From: Alphaproteobacteria bacterium | Lineage (GTDB): Bacteria > Pseudomonadota > Alphaproteobacteria > CACIAM-22H2 | Reading direction: 5' to 3' | Length of the DNA stretch: 64,000 bases | NCBI GenBank assembly: GCA_016124335.1 | Contig: WGNX01000009.1 | Coordinates: 227,658 to 291,657, forward strand | Shown here: positions 22,381 to 32,549 of the stretch, in pieces | Numbering within the stretch: the stretch's first letter is position 1 | Layout: the number at the start of each line of letters is the position of its first letter | Notes under the pieces: generated by a model | What the model was told of the DNA's origin: nothing | Database searches by the model: none | The model's input: the letters and a program-made list of their open reading frames with translations, nothing else | Translations under genes and position numbers: made by a program

Positions 22381-24078
22381 ATGGCCTTGCGCGTCTTCCG
22401 CCTCAGGCTTTCGGCAAAGCTGTGGGCCCTTGTCGCGGTGTCGCTGGTCGCCCTCGTCTTTCTCGGCACCGCCGCGATCCTGGGAACGCGACAGATCCAG
22501 GACATCGGCCTCGAGCTTTACGCGGAAAGCTCGGCGGCCGCCAAACTCAGCTCGAGTGCCGCGCTTGACGTCCAGCAGGTGCTGGGCGACGTACGCGCGG
22601 CGCCGGCCGATATCGATCTCGATCATCTGAAAACGACCCAGACGCTGGTGGGCGTCCAGCTCGCGGATGTCCGCCAACGGCTGAACGACGCCATTGCCAA
22701 GACCCGGGAAGCCAATATCCGCGACGCTGCGGTGCGAATCGTCAAGGCCCTCGACGCGTTCGAGGCGGCGTCCCGCAAGGTCTTCGAACTCAGCCTGAAC
22801 TTCGCGCAAGCCGAAGCGGTAAAGGTCTTGAACGAATCCGTCGCGCCGGCCGAAGGCGCGCTCAAGGCCGCCCTTTCGGATCTGGCCGACGCGGCCGATT
22901 CGAATGCTGCCGAAAAGGTCTCCAGGATGGAAGGCCGCGCCGGTGCTGTCGCCGCCACCGTCGCGGCCGTCGTCGGCGCGCTGTTCGTCGGCCTCGCCGC
23001 GCTCGGCTACCTTGTCGCATCGCGCGGCGTTTCACGCCCGATCGTCTCGCTCAACCGCACGATGGCGGCGCTTTCGGGCGGGGACAAGACCGTCGAGATC
23101 CCCTTCGCCGGCCGATACGACGAGATCGGCGACATGGCCCGCGCGGTCGAGGTCTTCAAGAAGAACATGATCGAGGCGGACGGGCTTCGGCACGATCAGG
23201 AGTCGGCAAAGGCGCGCGCGGAATCCGAAAAGCGTGCGGCCATGCATGCGATGGCCGACGAGTTCGAAGCGAGCGTCAAGGGTGTCGTCCAGTTCGTTTC
23301 CGCGTCGTCGGCGGAACTCCAGAAGACCGCGAAATCGATGACGTCGGCCGCAGATGCGGCCTCGCGCCAGTCGGCGATCGTCGCCGGCGCATCGGAACAG
23401 GCCTCCGCCAACGTCCAGACGGTTGCGAGTGCGGCCGAAGAGCTTTCGGCATCGATTTCCGAAATCGGCCGGCGGGTCGCGGAATCGGCGCAGATCGCAA
23501 GTCAGGCCGTCGGCGAGGCCGAGCGCACGAATACGCAGGTCCAGACGCTATCCGAGGCCGCCGAGAAGATCGGCGACGTGGTCAAGCTGATCAACGCCAT
23601 CGCGGGCCAGACGAACCTGCTGGCGCTGAACGCCACGATCGAGGCGGCACGTGCGGGCGAAGCCGGAAAGGGCTTCGCGGTCGTCGCATCGGAGGTGAAG
23701 AATCTCGCGAGCCAGACCGCGCGCGCCACCGAAGAAATCGCCGGCCAGGTCAAATCGATCCAGTCCGCGACAAGCGGTTCGATCGAAGCGATCGGCGCCA
23801 TCGGCCAGACCATCGGCCGCATGAACGAAATCGCGACGGCGATCGCGGCGGCAATCGAGGAGCAAGGTGCCGCGACGCAGGAAATCGCGCGCAACGTCCA
23901 GCAGGCATCCGCCGGGACACAGGAAGTGACGAACAACATCACCGGCGTCACGAAAGCCTCGAGCGAGACCGGCGAGGCGGCATCCCATGTCCTCGGCGCC
24001 GCCGACGAACTCGCCCGCCAGTCCGACGCCCTGTCGACCCAGGTCGACGCCTTCACCGCGAAGATCCGCGCATCGTGA
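22381..24078 (+). CDS. Methyl-accepting chemotaxis protein
   Basis: This 565-residue inner-membrane receptor has TM1 at about 13-35 and a mostly helical sensing region with 'SSAALDVQQVLGDVRAAPADIDLDHLKTTQ'. TM2 is at about 182-206 and a HAMP linker follows ('SRPIVSLNRTMAALSGGDKTVEIPFAGRYDEIGDMARAVEVF'). The long cytoplasmic coiled coil contains the conserved hairpin tip ('[40 protein letters not shown]'). It should control CheA through the flagellar or a related pathway. Its position behind an orphan PstS-like binding protein suggests that protein could present a ligand to the receptor. Confidence 0.93.
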   Translation: MALRVFRLRLSAKLWALVAVSLVALVFLGTAAILGTRQIQDIGLELYAESSAAAKLSSSAALDVQQVLGDVRAAPADIDLDHLKTTQTLVGVQLADVRQRLNDAIAKTREANIRDAAVRIVKALDAFEAASRKVFELSLNFAQAEAVKVLNESVAPAEGALKAALSDLADAADSNAAEKVSRMEGRAGAVAATVAAVVGALFVGLAALGYLVASRGVSRPIVSLNRTMAALSGGDKTVEIPFAGRYDEIGDMARAVEVFKKNMIEADGLRHDQESAKARAESEKRAAMHAMADEFEASVKGVVQFVSASSAELQKTAKSMTSAADAASRQSAIVAGASEQASANVQTVASAAEELSASISEIGRRVAESAQIASQAVGEAERTNTQVQTLSEAAEKIGDVVKLINAIAGQTNLLALNATIEAARAGEAGKGFAVVASEVKNLASQTARATEEIAGQVKSIQSATSGSIEAIGAIGQTIGRMNEIATAIAAAIEEQGAATQEIARNVQQASAGTQEVTNNITGVTKASSETGEAASHVLGAADELARQSDALSTQVDAFTAKIRAS

Positions 24079-24090
24079 CGGGCATGGAAA

Positions 24091-24180
24091 TGGCGGAGGG
24101 GATGAGATTCGAACTCACGATGGGGTTTCCCCCATACACGCTTTCCAAGCGAGCGCCTTAAACCACTCGGCCACCCCTCC
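24091..24180 (-). tRNA. tRNA-Ser (GGA)
   Basis: On the complement strand the 90-nt sequence folds as a class II tRNA. A GGAGGGG acceptor arm pairs with CCCCTCC, followed by a G discriminator and an encoded CCA. The anticodon loop is CTTGGAAAG, giving anticodon GGA (serine UCC/UCU). There is a long variable arm (GTGTATGGGGGAAACCCCAT) and a GTTCGAATC T loop. It ends 12 bp from the convergent chemoreceptor stop. Confidence 0.95.
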
Positions 24181-24302
24181 GCCGGGTCGGCGGAGGTGGT
24201 CTTACAGCCAAACCGGCCGCTTTCCAAGGGCTTCGGGTCCGCTCGCCTCGCCGGGGCGAAGCCGCTAGACTGGCTGGACGAATCAGGCCCGCATGGGGGG
24301 AA

Positions 24303-24632
24303 GTGCCGTACGTGATCGTGCTGCGGATATTCGCTTGGCTCTTCTTCGCAGGTGCAGCCGCGGCGGCCGGGCTTGACGGTTTCGGCTGGCTGGAATCGGG
24401 CGAATACGTGCCCATCCCGCTGGGTCAGGTGTGGGCCAGCGTCAACCGCGAATCCCTGCTGCTGCTCGAACCTGCCCTCGTGCGCCACGTGCATCCGGTC
24501 CTGTGGACCGACGTGGTGTTCCCGATCCTGCTGACGCCCGCCTGGATCGTCGCGGGGGTCGCGGGCATCGCGCTGTGGTTCGTGGCGCGCCCGCGCGTGC
24601 CGCGCCGCCGGCGGCGTCCGGACTGGCGCTAG
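24303..24632 (+). CDS. Hypothetical membrane protein with two transmembrane helices
   Basis: This 109-residue protein starts at GTG 24303, with a G-rich ribosome site just upstream; GTG 24312 is an alternative. It has a hydrophobic N-terminal helix ('VLRIFAWLFFAGAAAAAGL'), a loop of about 50 residues and a second helix ('VVFPILLTPAWIVAGVAGIALWFVA'), and ends in an Arg-rich tail ('RPRVPRRRRRPDWR') that should lie in the cytoplasm. I do not recognise the family. It is convergent with lepA. Confidence 0.6.
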   Translation: MPYVIVLRIFAWLFFAGAAAAAGLDGFGWLESGEYVPIPLGQVWASVNRESLLLLEPALVRHVHPVLWTDVVFPILLTPAWIVAGVAGIALWFVARPRVPRRRRRPDWR

Positions 24633-24635
24633 CGC

Positions 24636-26438
<1,803 letters not shown>

Positions 26439-26818
26439 TACGCCGGGGACTCGAAAAAAAGGCGCCCGACGAGGGGGCGCGCGGAGGGAAGCGGGAACAT
26501 AGGCAAGCGTCTCCCGCAACGCAACAGCCGTGCCCGCATCTTTGGCGGCGCAATGCACCGCCCGAAACGGGCGACGACAGGCGACAAACGCGCGACGGTC
26601 GCCGGTTGGTAACCTGCATTCAAGTTATTGCAGTAGATGAAGAAAGTGGCGATTTCACGAGTCGCGTCGCGTGTCCTGCGCAATCGGTCCGGCCAGTCGC
26701 CATCCGATGGCGGGAACGAGGGCAAACCGGCAGGGATTTCGGGGCGCGTCATGACCGGAATCCTGCCACGCCCCGAATAGCCGTACAATGATTTAATTCT
26801 TATGAAAAGTTTTATTGC
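26439..26818. other. Intergenic region between lepA and the second chemoreceptor gene
   Basis: These 380 bp contain the terminator-like hairpin at 26454-26480 and otherwise no convincing gene. A 116-codon open frame on the minus strand (26438-26788) runs through the hairpin and overlaps the lepA start, has no recognisable domain and is judged spurious. AT-rich blocks around 26610-26640 and 26785-26818 may hold the lepA promoter and chemoreceptor termination signals. Confidence 0.6.
26454..26480 (-). terminator. Rho-independent terminator-like hairpin upstream of lepA
   Basis: On the minus strand GCGCCC-N7-GGGCGC is followed by C and a run of seven Ts, ending 16 nt before the lepA ATG. It could terminate transcripts coming from the chemoreceptor gene or act as an attenuator in the lepA leader. 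Structure is clear; role is inferred. Confidence 0.7.
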
Positions 26819-28492
26819 CTACGCCGCCCGGACTTCGGCAAGGAAGGTGTCCACCTGCCGGCGCAGCGCTTCACTGTGCTTCGAAAGTTCGCCCGCCGAA
26901 GACAGCACCTGCGTGGCGGCGGCCCCGGATTCCTGCGCCGCCTTGCTGACGCCGGCGACGTTGGCGGAAACCTCCTGCGTGCCCTGTGCGGCCTGCTGGA
27001 CGTTGCGCGCGATCTCCTGCGTGGCGGCCCCCTGCTGTTCCACGGCCGAGGAAATGGCGGTCGCCGACTGGTTCACGTCGCCGATCGTGCTGGAAATCGC
27101 CTGGATCGAGCGGACGGAATCCTGCGTGGCGTCCTGGATGGCACGCACCTGCTGGCCGATTTCCTCGGTGGCCTTGCTTGTCTGGTTGGCAAGCGCCTTC
27201 ACCTCCGATGCCACCACCGCGAAGCCCTTGCCGGCCTCGCCCGCGCGCGCGGCTTCGATCGTGGCGTTGAGCGCCAGCAGGTTCGTCTGGCCCGCGATGT
27301 CGTTGATCAGCCGCACGATGTCGCCGATCTTCTGTGCGGCTTCGGCAAGGCCCTGGACCTGGCTGTTGCTCTCGTCGGCCTGGCGCACGGCCTCGCCGAT
27401 CTTCTGCGTCGACGCCGTCACCTGCACGCCGATCTCGCGCACCGAGGCGCTCAGCTCCTCGGTCGCCGAAGCGACCGTCTGCACGTTGGACGAGGCTTCC
27501 TCCGACGCCGCGGCCGCCGCCGAGGAACGCTGCGAGGTTTCCGCCGCCGTCGCCGTCATCGACTGGGCGGTCGCCTGAAGCTCGTTCGCCTGCGCGTTGA
27601 CCGAGCCAACGATCCCGCCGACATCGGCCTCGAAGCGCGCGGCGAGCGCGAGCATCGCCTGCCGGCGCTCGGCCTCCGCGCGCGACTTGGCGGCCTCCTG
27701 CTCTTCGCGCAGACGCGCGGTTTCGATCATGCTGTCCTTGAACACCTGCACGGCGTCGGCCATCTGGCCGATCTCGTCCTTGCGCCCGATGGCGGGCACT
27801 TCGGCCGAAACGTCGCCACCCGCCAGCCGCCGCATGAAACCGATCATCGAACGCACCGGGCCGGAGATGCTGCGCGCGGTCGCGAGCCCGATCGCGATCA
27901 GAAGGACCGACGCGATCGCGGCGATCGCCATGCTGGTCGTGATGACGACTTCGCGCGTGGCATCGAAGCGGCCGTCCGCATCGTCGGACTCGACGACGAG
28001 GGAGTCGCGGATCGCCGACATCCGATCGGTGATGGCCGCGACCTTTTCGTCGATCTTGCCGTCGAGGTTGCGGATCTCTTCGGTGATGCCGGGGCTCTTG
28101 CGCAGCAGCGGCATCATCTCCTTTTCGAAGATCGCGATCATCTCGCGATAGGCGGCAACGGCTTCCTTGTGGAGGGCCGCTTCCTTCGGCGTGGCAACCA
28201 TCTTGCCGATCCGCCCGAAGGCCGCATCGGCGTTCGCAAGCGCCTCTTTCCAGTCCTTCTCGGTCGTCGCGAGTTCGCGGTTGATCTCGCCGTCGGCGAT
28301 GATCCGGTAGAGCCGCGGGCCCGTCGCCGCGACGTCGGTCGCGAAGATCGCGTCGCGCGCTCGCAATGCGCCGGAATCCTGAAGGCGGGCCAACTCGCGA
28401 AGCTCGACATAATTGTAGCTCACCAGGCCCGCCAACACGGCAACGGCACCGAGGAAGGCAAGCCCGAGCTTTCGTCCGATCGTGAGAGTCAT
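26819..28492 (-). CDS. Methyl-accepting chemotaxis protein
   Basis: This 557-residue receptor has TM1 at about 9-30 and a periplasmic four-helix-bundle-like sensor with several 'NREL', '[21 protein letters not shown]' type helices. TM2 lies near 188-210, followed by a HAMP ('[42 protein letters not shown]'). The signalling hairpin tip '[40 protein letters not shown]' is nearly identical to that of the receptor at 22381-24078, so both should feed the same CheA/CheW array. I chose ATG 28492; the longer frame from 28555 has poor composition. Confidence 0.93.
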   Translation of the reverse strand: MTLTIGRKLGLAFLGAVAVLAGLVSYNYVELRELARLQDSGALRARDAIFATDVAATGPRLYRIIADGEINRELATTEKDWKEALANADAAFGRIGKMVATPKEAALHKEAVAAYREMIAIFEKEMMPLLRKSPGITEEIRNLDGKIDEKVAAITDRMSAIRDSLVVESDDADGRFDATREVVITTSMAIAAIASVLLIAIGLATARSISGPVRSMIGFMRRLAGGDVSAEVPAIGRKDEIGQMADAVQVFKDSMIETARLREEQEAAKSRAEAERRQAMLALAARFEADVGGIVGSVNAQANELQATAQSMTATAAETSQRSSAAAAASEEASSNVQTVASATEELSASVREIGVQVTASTQKIGEAVRQADESNSQVQGLAEAAQKIGDIVRLINDIAGQTNLLALNATIEAARAGEAGKGFAVVASEVKALANQTSKATEEIGQQVRAIQDATQDSVRSIQAISSTIGDVNQSATAISSAVEQQGAATQEIARNVQQAAQGTQEVSANVAGVSKAAQESGAAATQVLSSAGELSKHSEALRRQVDTFLAEVRAA

Positions 28493-28633
28493 GGGGGGTC
28501 TCTCCAATGCAATTGATTGCCGGCCCGTCACCGCCGAAGGACAAACGACCGGCACGGCCGGCGGCGCGGGCGTGCGCCACAGCCTGATCTGCCGATTTTG
28601 TCCTACAATTATTAAGCGCCGATTAAGCGATAT
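28493..28633. other. Intergenic region upstream of the chemoreceptor gene
   Basis: These 141 bp hold the likely promoter of the minus-strand chemoreceptor gene. The segment around 28590-28632 is AT-rich, with TTTTGTCCTACAATTATTAAGCG-like sequence. It is ordinary host sequence up to the mutL-derived remnant that begins at 28634. Confidence 0.5.
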
Positions 28634-28762
28634 CTAACGACGGCCAAACAGTTTTTCGATATCCGCGAGCTTCAATTCGACATACGTCGGCCGGCCGTGG
28701 TTGCACTGGCCGCTGTGCGGCGTGGCTTCCATCTGGCGCAAGAGCGCATCCATTTCCGGGCC
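28634..28762 (-). pseudogene. Displaced duplicate of the mutL 3' end (last 42 codons and stop)
   Basis: The complement strand encodes the final 42 residues of MutL, from '[10 protein letters not shown]' to 'IEKLFGRR', then TAG. It corresponds to 30720-30848 in the intact mutL gene at an offset of 2086 bp. From 28644 to 28762 the two copies differ at one position (28653). The last codons differ by synonymous or conservative changes. It is separated from the mutL body by the AT-rich FRG/DUF262 island and is most simply the original 3' end of mutL. The reading frame stays open upstream to an ATG at 28801, giving a 55-codon fusion of unknown relevance. Confidence 0.9.
28641..28762. repeat. Direct repeat, left copy (mutL 3' end)
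   Basis: This is the left member of a direct repeat of about 120 bp that brackets the FRG/DUF262 island. It matches 30727-30848 with one mismatch over the 119 bp core (28644-28762). Identity stops abruptly at 28763, where GC content falls. Confidence 0.92.
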
Positions 28763-28813
28763 GTTTGGATTCACTTCACGCAAATAGAAAAGTCTAAACA
28801 TTGAAAAGTAACA

Positions 28814-29860
28814 TCAAACATTGTGTCTAAAGTGCTTCATCAGCAGATCAAGACGAAAGCGAATCGCGTGAGCGTCGTTTGGTGTCTGCATATACCGATC
28901 AAACTCTAGCAAATCATACTCCGCCTTTGAAATATCGACTTCAGCAGCCTTACGATTCCTTTCACGATGGGATTCGAATTCAAGAATCTGATTTCTAGAC
29001 GGCAATTTCCGCCAACTCGATTCAATCGCCTTTTTAAACAATAAATAGTAAAGGACAACCATACCAGCCGAGCGGAGCAATTTATCCGAGTCCGTAAACA
29101 CAGCACTCATTTCGGAAAGAATATTTTTCGCGCTCGTCACCGCTGGGCGAAATCTCGACGTCGGGGTTGACTGATTATCTTTAAAAAAAATGTCGAGATA
29201 AATTTTCTTCGTATCGAGTATCTTCGAATTAAACTGAAGATAGATCAGTTTCGCTGCTAAATCACGATGTTGATAGCGTCGATTTGACACCTTTAGTTTC
29301 TTTTTGAAGAAGGACAGATTGACCATATCTCGTACAATCTTTGGAAGCGGGCCGCCAAAAGCGTTTCGTTTCTCTGCTGCGTTTAATGGGACTGCCTCAT
29401 TTAATCGAGAAAACATTTCCTCGATCAAATCTATGTCATCTGTCTGCACTATAAATACAGACAACGTCGTCGAATCGAACTTTTGCTTAATTGCAGGATA
29501 CTGCTCAGCCATTTCCTTGTAAGTGAGGCCCCTCAATGACACCGAACCATCATGGAGGTACTCGATATCATCAGCGAGCGGAAATTCCCCATTGATGAAC
29601 TTCCAAATTGCCTCGAGCCGCTGACGCCCATCGATCAGAGAGAACTGCTTTGATTCGGCCGCGCCGAAATCTTTAAGGTCGTGAAAATAAATCTTAGGAA
29701 TATCAAATTCGTTGATTATTGAATCAATCAATAGCTGGCGCTTATCCAGCGTCCATACGTCACCCATACGTTGGTACATGGGCTCGACTTCAATGGATGC
29801 TCTAAGTGAATAAAGGTAGAGAACGGATGAATTTCGAGCCTCAAATACGTTGAATTTCAT
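28814..29860 (-). CDS. DUF262 domain protein (GmrS/ParB-like N-terminal domain)
   Basis: This 348-residue protein has the DUF262 landmarks: 'PMYQR' near 27-31 with Trp36, the 'LIDGRQRLEAIWKFINGEF' block (DGRQR at 77-81), and 'FSRLNEAVPLNAAEKRNA' at 150-167. DUF262 domains are ParB/sulfiredoxin-like nucleotide-binding or nuclease modules found in GmrSD restriction and other defence proteins. The C-terminal HNH (DUF1524) domain of GmrD is absent; residues about 180-348 are helical and unassigned. Codon use is AT-rich, unlike neighbours. The start overlaps the FRG stop (ATGA), so both form one operon. Function as a defence effector is inference. Confidence 0.88.
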   Translation of the reverse strand: MKFNVFEARNSSVLYLYSLRASIEVEPMYQRMGDVWTLDKRQLLIDSIINEFDIPKIYFHDLKDFGAAESKQFSLIDGRQRLEAIWKFINGEFPLADDIEYLHDGSVSLRGLTYKEMAEQYPAIKQKFDSTTLSVFIVQTDDIDLIEEMFSRLNEAVPLNAAEKRNAFGGPLPKIVRDMVNLSFFKKKLKVSNRRYQHRDLAAKLIYLQFNSKILDTKKIYLDIFFKDNQSTPTSRFRPAVTSAKNILSEMSAVFTDSDKLLRSAGMVVLYYLLFKKAIESSWRKLPSRNQILEFESHRERNRKAAEVDISKAEYDLLEFDRYMQTPNDAHAIRFRLDLLMKHFRHNV

Positions 29861-30600
29861 CGTACCGCCTCACTCGCATTCTGCCCAACCATGTCAAGCT
29901 CAGGAAACAATGTCAGACGCTTGATATTCAGCAACGCTAAGTCTTTTGCAAATCGTTCTTTAGCTCGGGCTGGAATGATCAATCTCCAAACGTGATTTCC
30001 GTTATCCATTTCGTCAATCCGGTGCTGCTCTCGGTGAATAATGGTAAATACGCCGTGCTGTGCTTGAATTCGCCGAGTGTTACGCTGCGCAATTGCCGCT
30101 GCCGGTTTCAATGAGCTTGACTGCTCTTTTTGGAGGCTCGACGGAAGATAATTGTCAAGAATTGTACTATCGCCAAAACCCGGTATTTCCATTTTGTGCG
30201 CTGGCTTTATGGCTGCAGAAAGATTCATCTCGATCGGCAACAAGCACCAAAAAGCCCCGTCGGCTTTGAAGTCTTCACCTATTGCAAAGAATAATGATAC
30301 CAGCGGGCTTTCGGACCAATCCATCAAGCGGGTTGGCACGCCATAGTGGCGCATAACAAAGAGCCATTCCCATTCATTCCCCGGCCTAGTATCAAGCAGT
30401 GCCAGTGCGTTCTGCTTAAATCTGGTGATTAGCAACGGCTCTGCAGCGATACCTTGCGGAACTCTTGCGATAGTAGGAGCAAGATTCCAATCAGCTGAAG
30501 ATTGGCCGCGAAACCAAACGGGTTGCCGGAGGCTTGCACGTGACCGAATCTCCGCAAGAAAACCTGCAAAATCGGTGACCTTTACGTCTCTAAACTTCAA
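29857..30600 (-). CDS. FRG domain protein
   Basis: This 247-residue protein is named from its FxxWFRGQ-type motif: 'PVWFRGQSSADWNL' with W29-F30-R31-G32-Q33. Other family blocks are 'RHYGVPTRLMDWSESPLVSLFFA' (84-106) and 'RRIQAQHGVFTI' (176-187). FRG proteins are of uncertain biochemical activity but recur in mobile and defence loci. Translation probably starts at TTG 30600 (no ATG or GTG fits), preceded by a G-rich sequence. It is the first gene of the two-gene operon, with DUF262 overlapping by four bases. AT-rich composition marks recent transfer. Confidence 0.88.
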   Translation of the reverse strand: MKFRDVKVTDFAGFLAEIRSRASLRQPVWFRGQSSADWNLAPTIARVPQGIAAEPLLITRFKQNALALLDTRPGNEWEWLFVMRHYGVPTRLMDWSESPLVSLFFAIGEDFKADGAFWCLLPIEMNLSAAIKPAHKMEIPGFGDSTILDNYLPSSLQKEQSSSLKPAAAIAQRNTRRIQAQHGVFTIIHREQHRIDEMDNGNHVWRLIIPARAKERFAKDLALLNIKRLTLFPELDMVGQNASEAVR

Positions 30601-30641
30601 CGTGCCCCCCGTTTAGATAGCCAACTGGAGAAACTAATAAA

Positions 30642-30647
30642 ATTATA
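30642..30647 (-). promoter_or_regulatory. Consensus -10 box (TATAAT) for the FRG-DUF262 operon
   Basis: On the minus strand a perfect TATAAT lies 42 bp upstream of the TTG start, in an AT-rich block. The best -35 candidate (TCGTTT near 30665-30670) is weak. This would give the island its own promoter, independent of mutL. Confidence 0.55.
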
Positions 30648-30719
30648 CAATATTTGTACCACTAAAACGAGCATAAAATTCTCCATTATGCCCACGCGCC
30701 TACTAAGACGGCCTTTGTT

Positions 30720-32549
30720 TCACCGCCGCCCAAACAGTCTTTCGATATCCGCGAGCTTCAATTCGACATACGTCGGCCGGCCGTGGTTGCACTGGCCGCT
30801 GTGCGGCGTGGCTTCCATCTGGCGCAAGAGCGCATCCATTTCCGGGCCCGTCAGGCGGCGGCCGGCGCGCACCGAGCCGTGGCAGGCGATGGTGCCGCAC
30901 ACGTCGGCAAGCCGTTCCTTGAGCGACAGGGCAGCACCATGTTCGGCAATCTCGTCGGCAAGATCCCGCACGAGCCCGCGCACGTCGAGTTCGCCCAGCA
31001 GGGCGGGTGTCTCGCGCACGGCAACCGCACCCGGCCCGAACGGTTCGACGACAAGGCCAAGTTCGGCAAGTTCGTCCGCCTTGCCCGCGATCGATGCGGC
31101 CGACGATTCGTCCAGCTCGACGATTTCGGGGATGAGCAGCGTCTGCCGCTTCACGCCGCCCGCGTCGAGCGCTTCCTTCATGCGTTCGTAGACAAGGCGT
31201 TCGTGCGCGGCATGCTGGTCGACGATGACGATGCCGTCCTTCGTCTGCGCGACGATATAGGTTTCGTGGAGTTGCGCGCGCGCCAGCCCCAGCGGCAGGT
31301 CGGCGGGTGCGGCATCCGATGTCGGCGCGGCCGCGGGCGCCGAAGCGCCGAATGCATGGACCGGCGCCGCCATCGGGCGCGGTGCGGCCGGTGCCTGCCA
31401 GCTCACGCTGCGCTCGGCCAGTGCGGGGCCAGGTGCCGAACCGCCGGGCTGTGCCGCGAAGGCGTATTGCGGCGGCGGTGCCGCATGGGTGCGCGCGAGT
31501 TCCAATGCTTCGACCGCCACGCGCGTGGAAGCGCGGAAGCCCGCGCGGTCGAGCGCTTCCTTCAGGCTCGCCACGATCAGCCCGCGGATGCGTGCGGGAT
31601 CGCGGAAGCGCACTTCGGTTTTTGCCGGATGCACGTTGGCATCGACCATGTTCGTGGGCAGCTCGAGGAACAGCGCCACGGCCGGATGGCGGTCGCGCGC
31701 GAGAAAATCGGCGTAGGCCCCGCGCACGGCACCCGCCAGCAGCTTGTCGCGCACCGGGCGGCCATTCACGAACAGGTACTGGTGCTGGGCCGTCGCGCGG
31801 TTGTACGTGGGCAGGCCCGCATGGCCGGAAAGGCGGATCGCACCTTCCGGATCGGCCCGGCGCGCATCCAGCGCCACGGCATTGTCGAAGAAATCCCTGC
31901 CGATCACGGCCGAAACGCGCGCAAGCCGCGCCTCGTCACCCTCGCCCGACGCGGCCGGAAGTTTCAGGACCGAGCGGCCGTCGGCGGTCAGCGAGAAGGC
32001 GATTTCCGGATGCGCCATCGCAAGGCGCGCGATGGCGTCCTCGCAGGCCTCGCGCTCGGCCCGCTCGCCCTTCAGGAACTTGAGCCGCGCGGGCGTGGCA
32101 TAGAACAGGTCGCGCACTTCCACGCGCGTGCCCGGCGGGGCGGCTGCCGGAACGGGTGCGGCCTTGGCGCCGCCTTCGAGCGCGATCGACCATGCCTCGG
32201 CGGCACCCGGCGGGCGGCTGGTGATCGTCAACCGCGCGACGGCACCGATCGACGGCAAAGCCTCGCCGCGGAAGCCCAGCGTGCGGATCGCCAGCAGGTC
32301 GTCGTCGGGAAGCTTGGATGTCGCATGGCGCTCCACGGCCAGCGAAAGCTCGTCGGCCGTCATGCCCTTGCCGTCATCCACGATCGCGATCAGCGCGCGG
32401 CCGGCCTCGCCCAGCGTCGCGTCGATGCGCTTTGCCCCGGCATCGATCGCGTTTTCGACAAGCTCCTTCACCGCGGCCGCCGGCCGCTCGATCACCTCGC
32501 CGGCGGCGATGCGGTTGACGAGCGTTTCGGGCAGGCGGCGGATCGTCAT
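30720..32549 (-). CDS. mutL: DNA mismatch repair protein MutL (3' end reconstituted by the island)
   Basis: This 609-residue protein has a GHKL ATPase N-terminus ('[29 protein letters not shown]', 'DDGKGM', '[12 protein letters not shown]'), a proline/alanine-rich linker at about 330-430, and a C-terminal dimerisation domain. The endonuclease motif DQHA-x2-E-x4-E lies at 444-455, with 'ACHGSVRAG' and 'GQCNHGRPT' completing the metal site, so strand-nicking activity is expected. Start ATG 32549 overlaps the pgi stop. The last 42 codons exist twice: this copy ends 'IERLFGRR' TGA, while the displaced copy at 28634 ends 'IEKLFGRR' TAG. Confidence 0.96.
   Translation of the reverse strand: MTIRRLPETLVNRIAAGEVIERPAAAVKELVENAIDAGAKRIDATLGEAGRALIAIVDDGKGMTADELSLAVERHATSKLPDDDLLAIRTLGFRGEALPSIGAVARLTITSRPPGAAEAWSIALEGGAKAAPVPAAAPPGTRVEVRDLFYATPARLKFLKGERAEREACEDAIARLAMAHPEIAFSLTADGRSVLKLPAASGEGDEARLARVSAVIGRDFFDNAVALDARRADPEGAIRLSGHAGLPTYNRATAQHQYLFVNGRPVRDKLLAGAVRGAYADFLARDRHPAVALFLELPTNMVDANVHPAKTEVRFRDPARIRGLIVASLKEALDRAGFRASTRVAVEALELARTHAAPPPQYAFAAQPGGSAPGPALAERSVSWQAPAAPRPMAAPVHAFGASAPAAAPTSDAAPADLPLGLARAQLHETYIVAQTKDGIVIVDQHAAHERLVYERMKEALDAGGVKRQTLLIPEIVELDESSAASIAGKADELAELGLVVEPFGPGAVAVRETPALLGELDVRGLVRDLADEIAEHGAALSLKERLADVCGTIACHGSVRAGRRLTGPEMDALLRQMEATPHSGQCNHGRPTYVELKLADIERLFGRR
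30727..30848. repeat. Direct repeat, right copy (mutL 3' end)
   Basis: This is the right member of the direct repeat bracketing the AT-rich island, inside the functional mutL gene. It matches 28641-28762. Differences cluster in the terminal codons of mutL, where they are silent or conservative, which argues for selection on the coding function after or during integration. Confidence 0.92.

Noticed and set aside
28634..28801. 55-codon ORF fusing island sequence to the mutL tail
   Set aside because: The frame is open from ATG 28801, but its only recognisable part is the mutL remnant and there is no ribosome site; treated as a pseudogene fragment.
28634..30848. Assembly artefact as explanation for the mutL duplication
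   Set aside because: The copies differ in silent or conservative terminal codons and flank coherent AT-rich genes, which an assembly error would not create; long reads could still test this.
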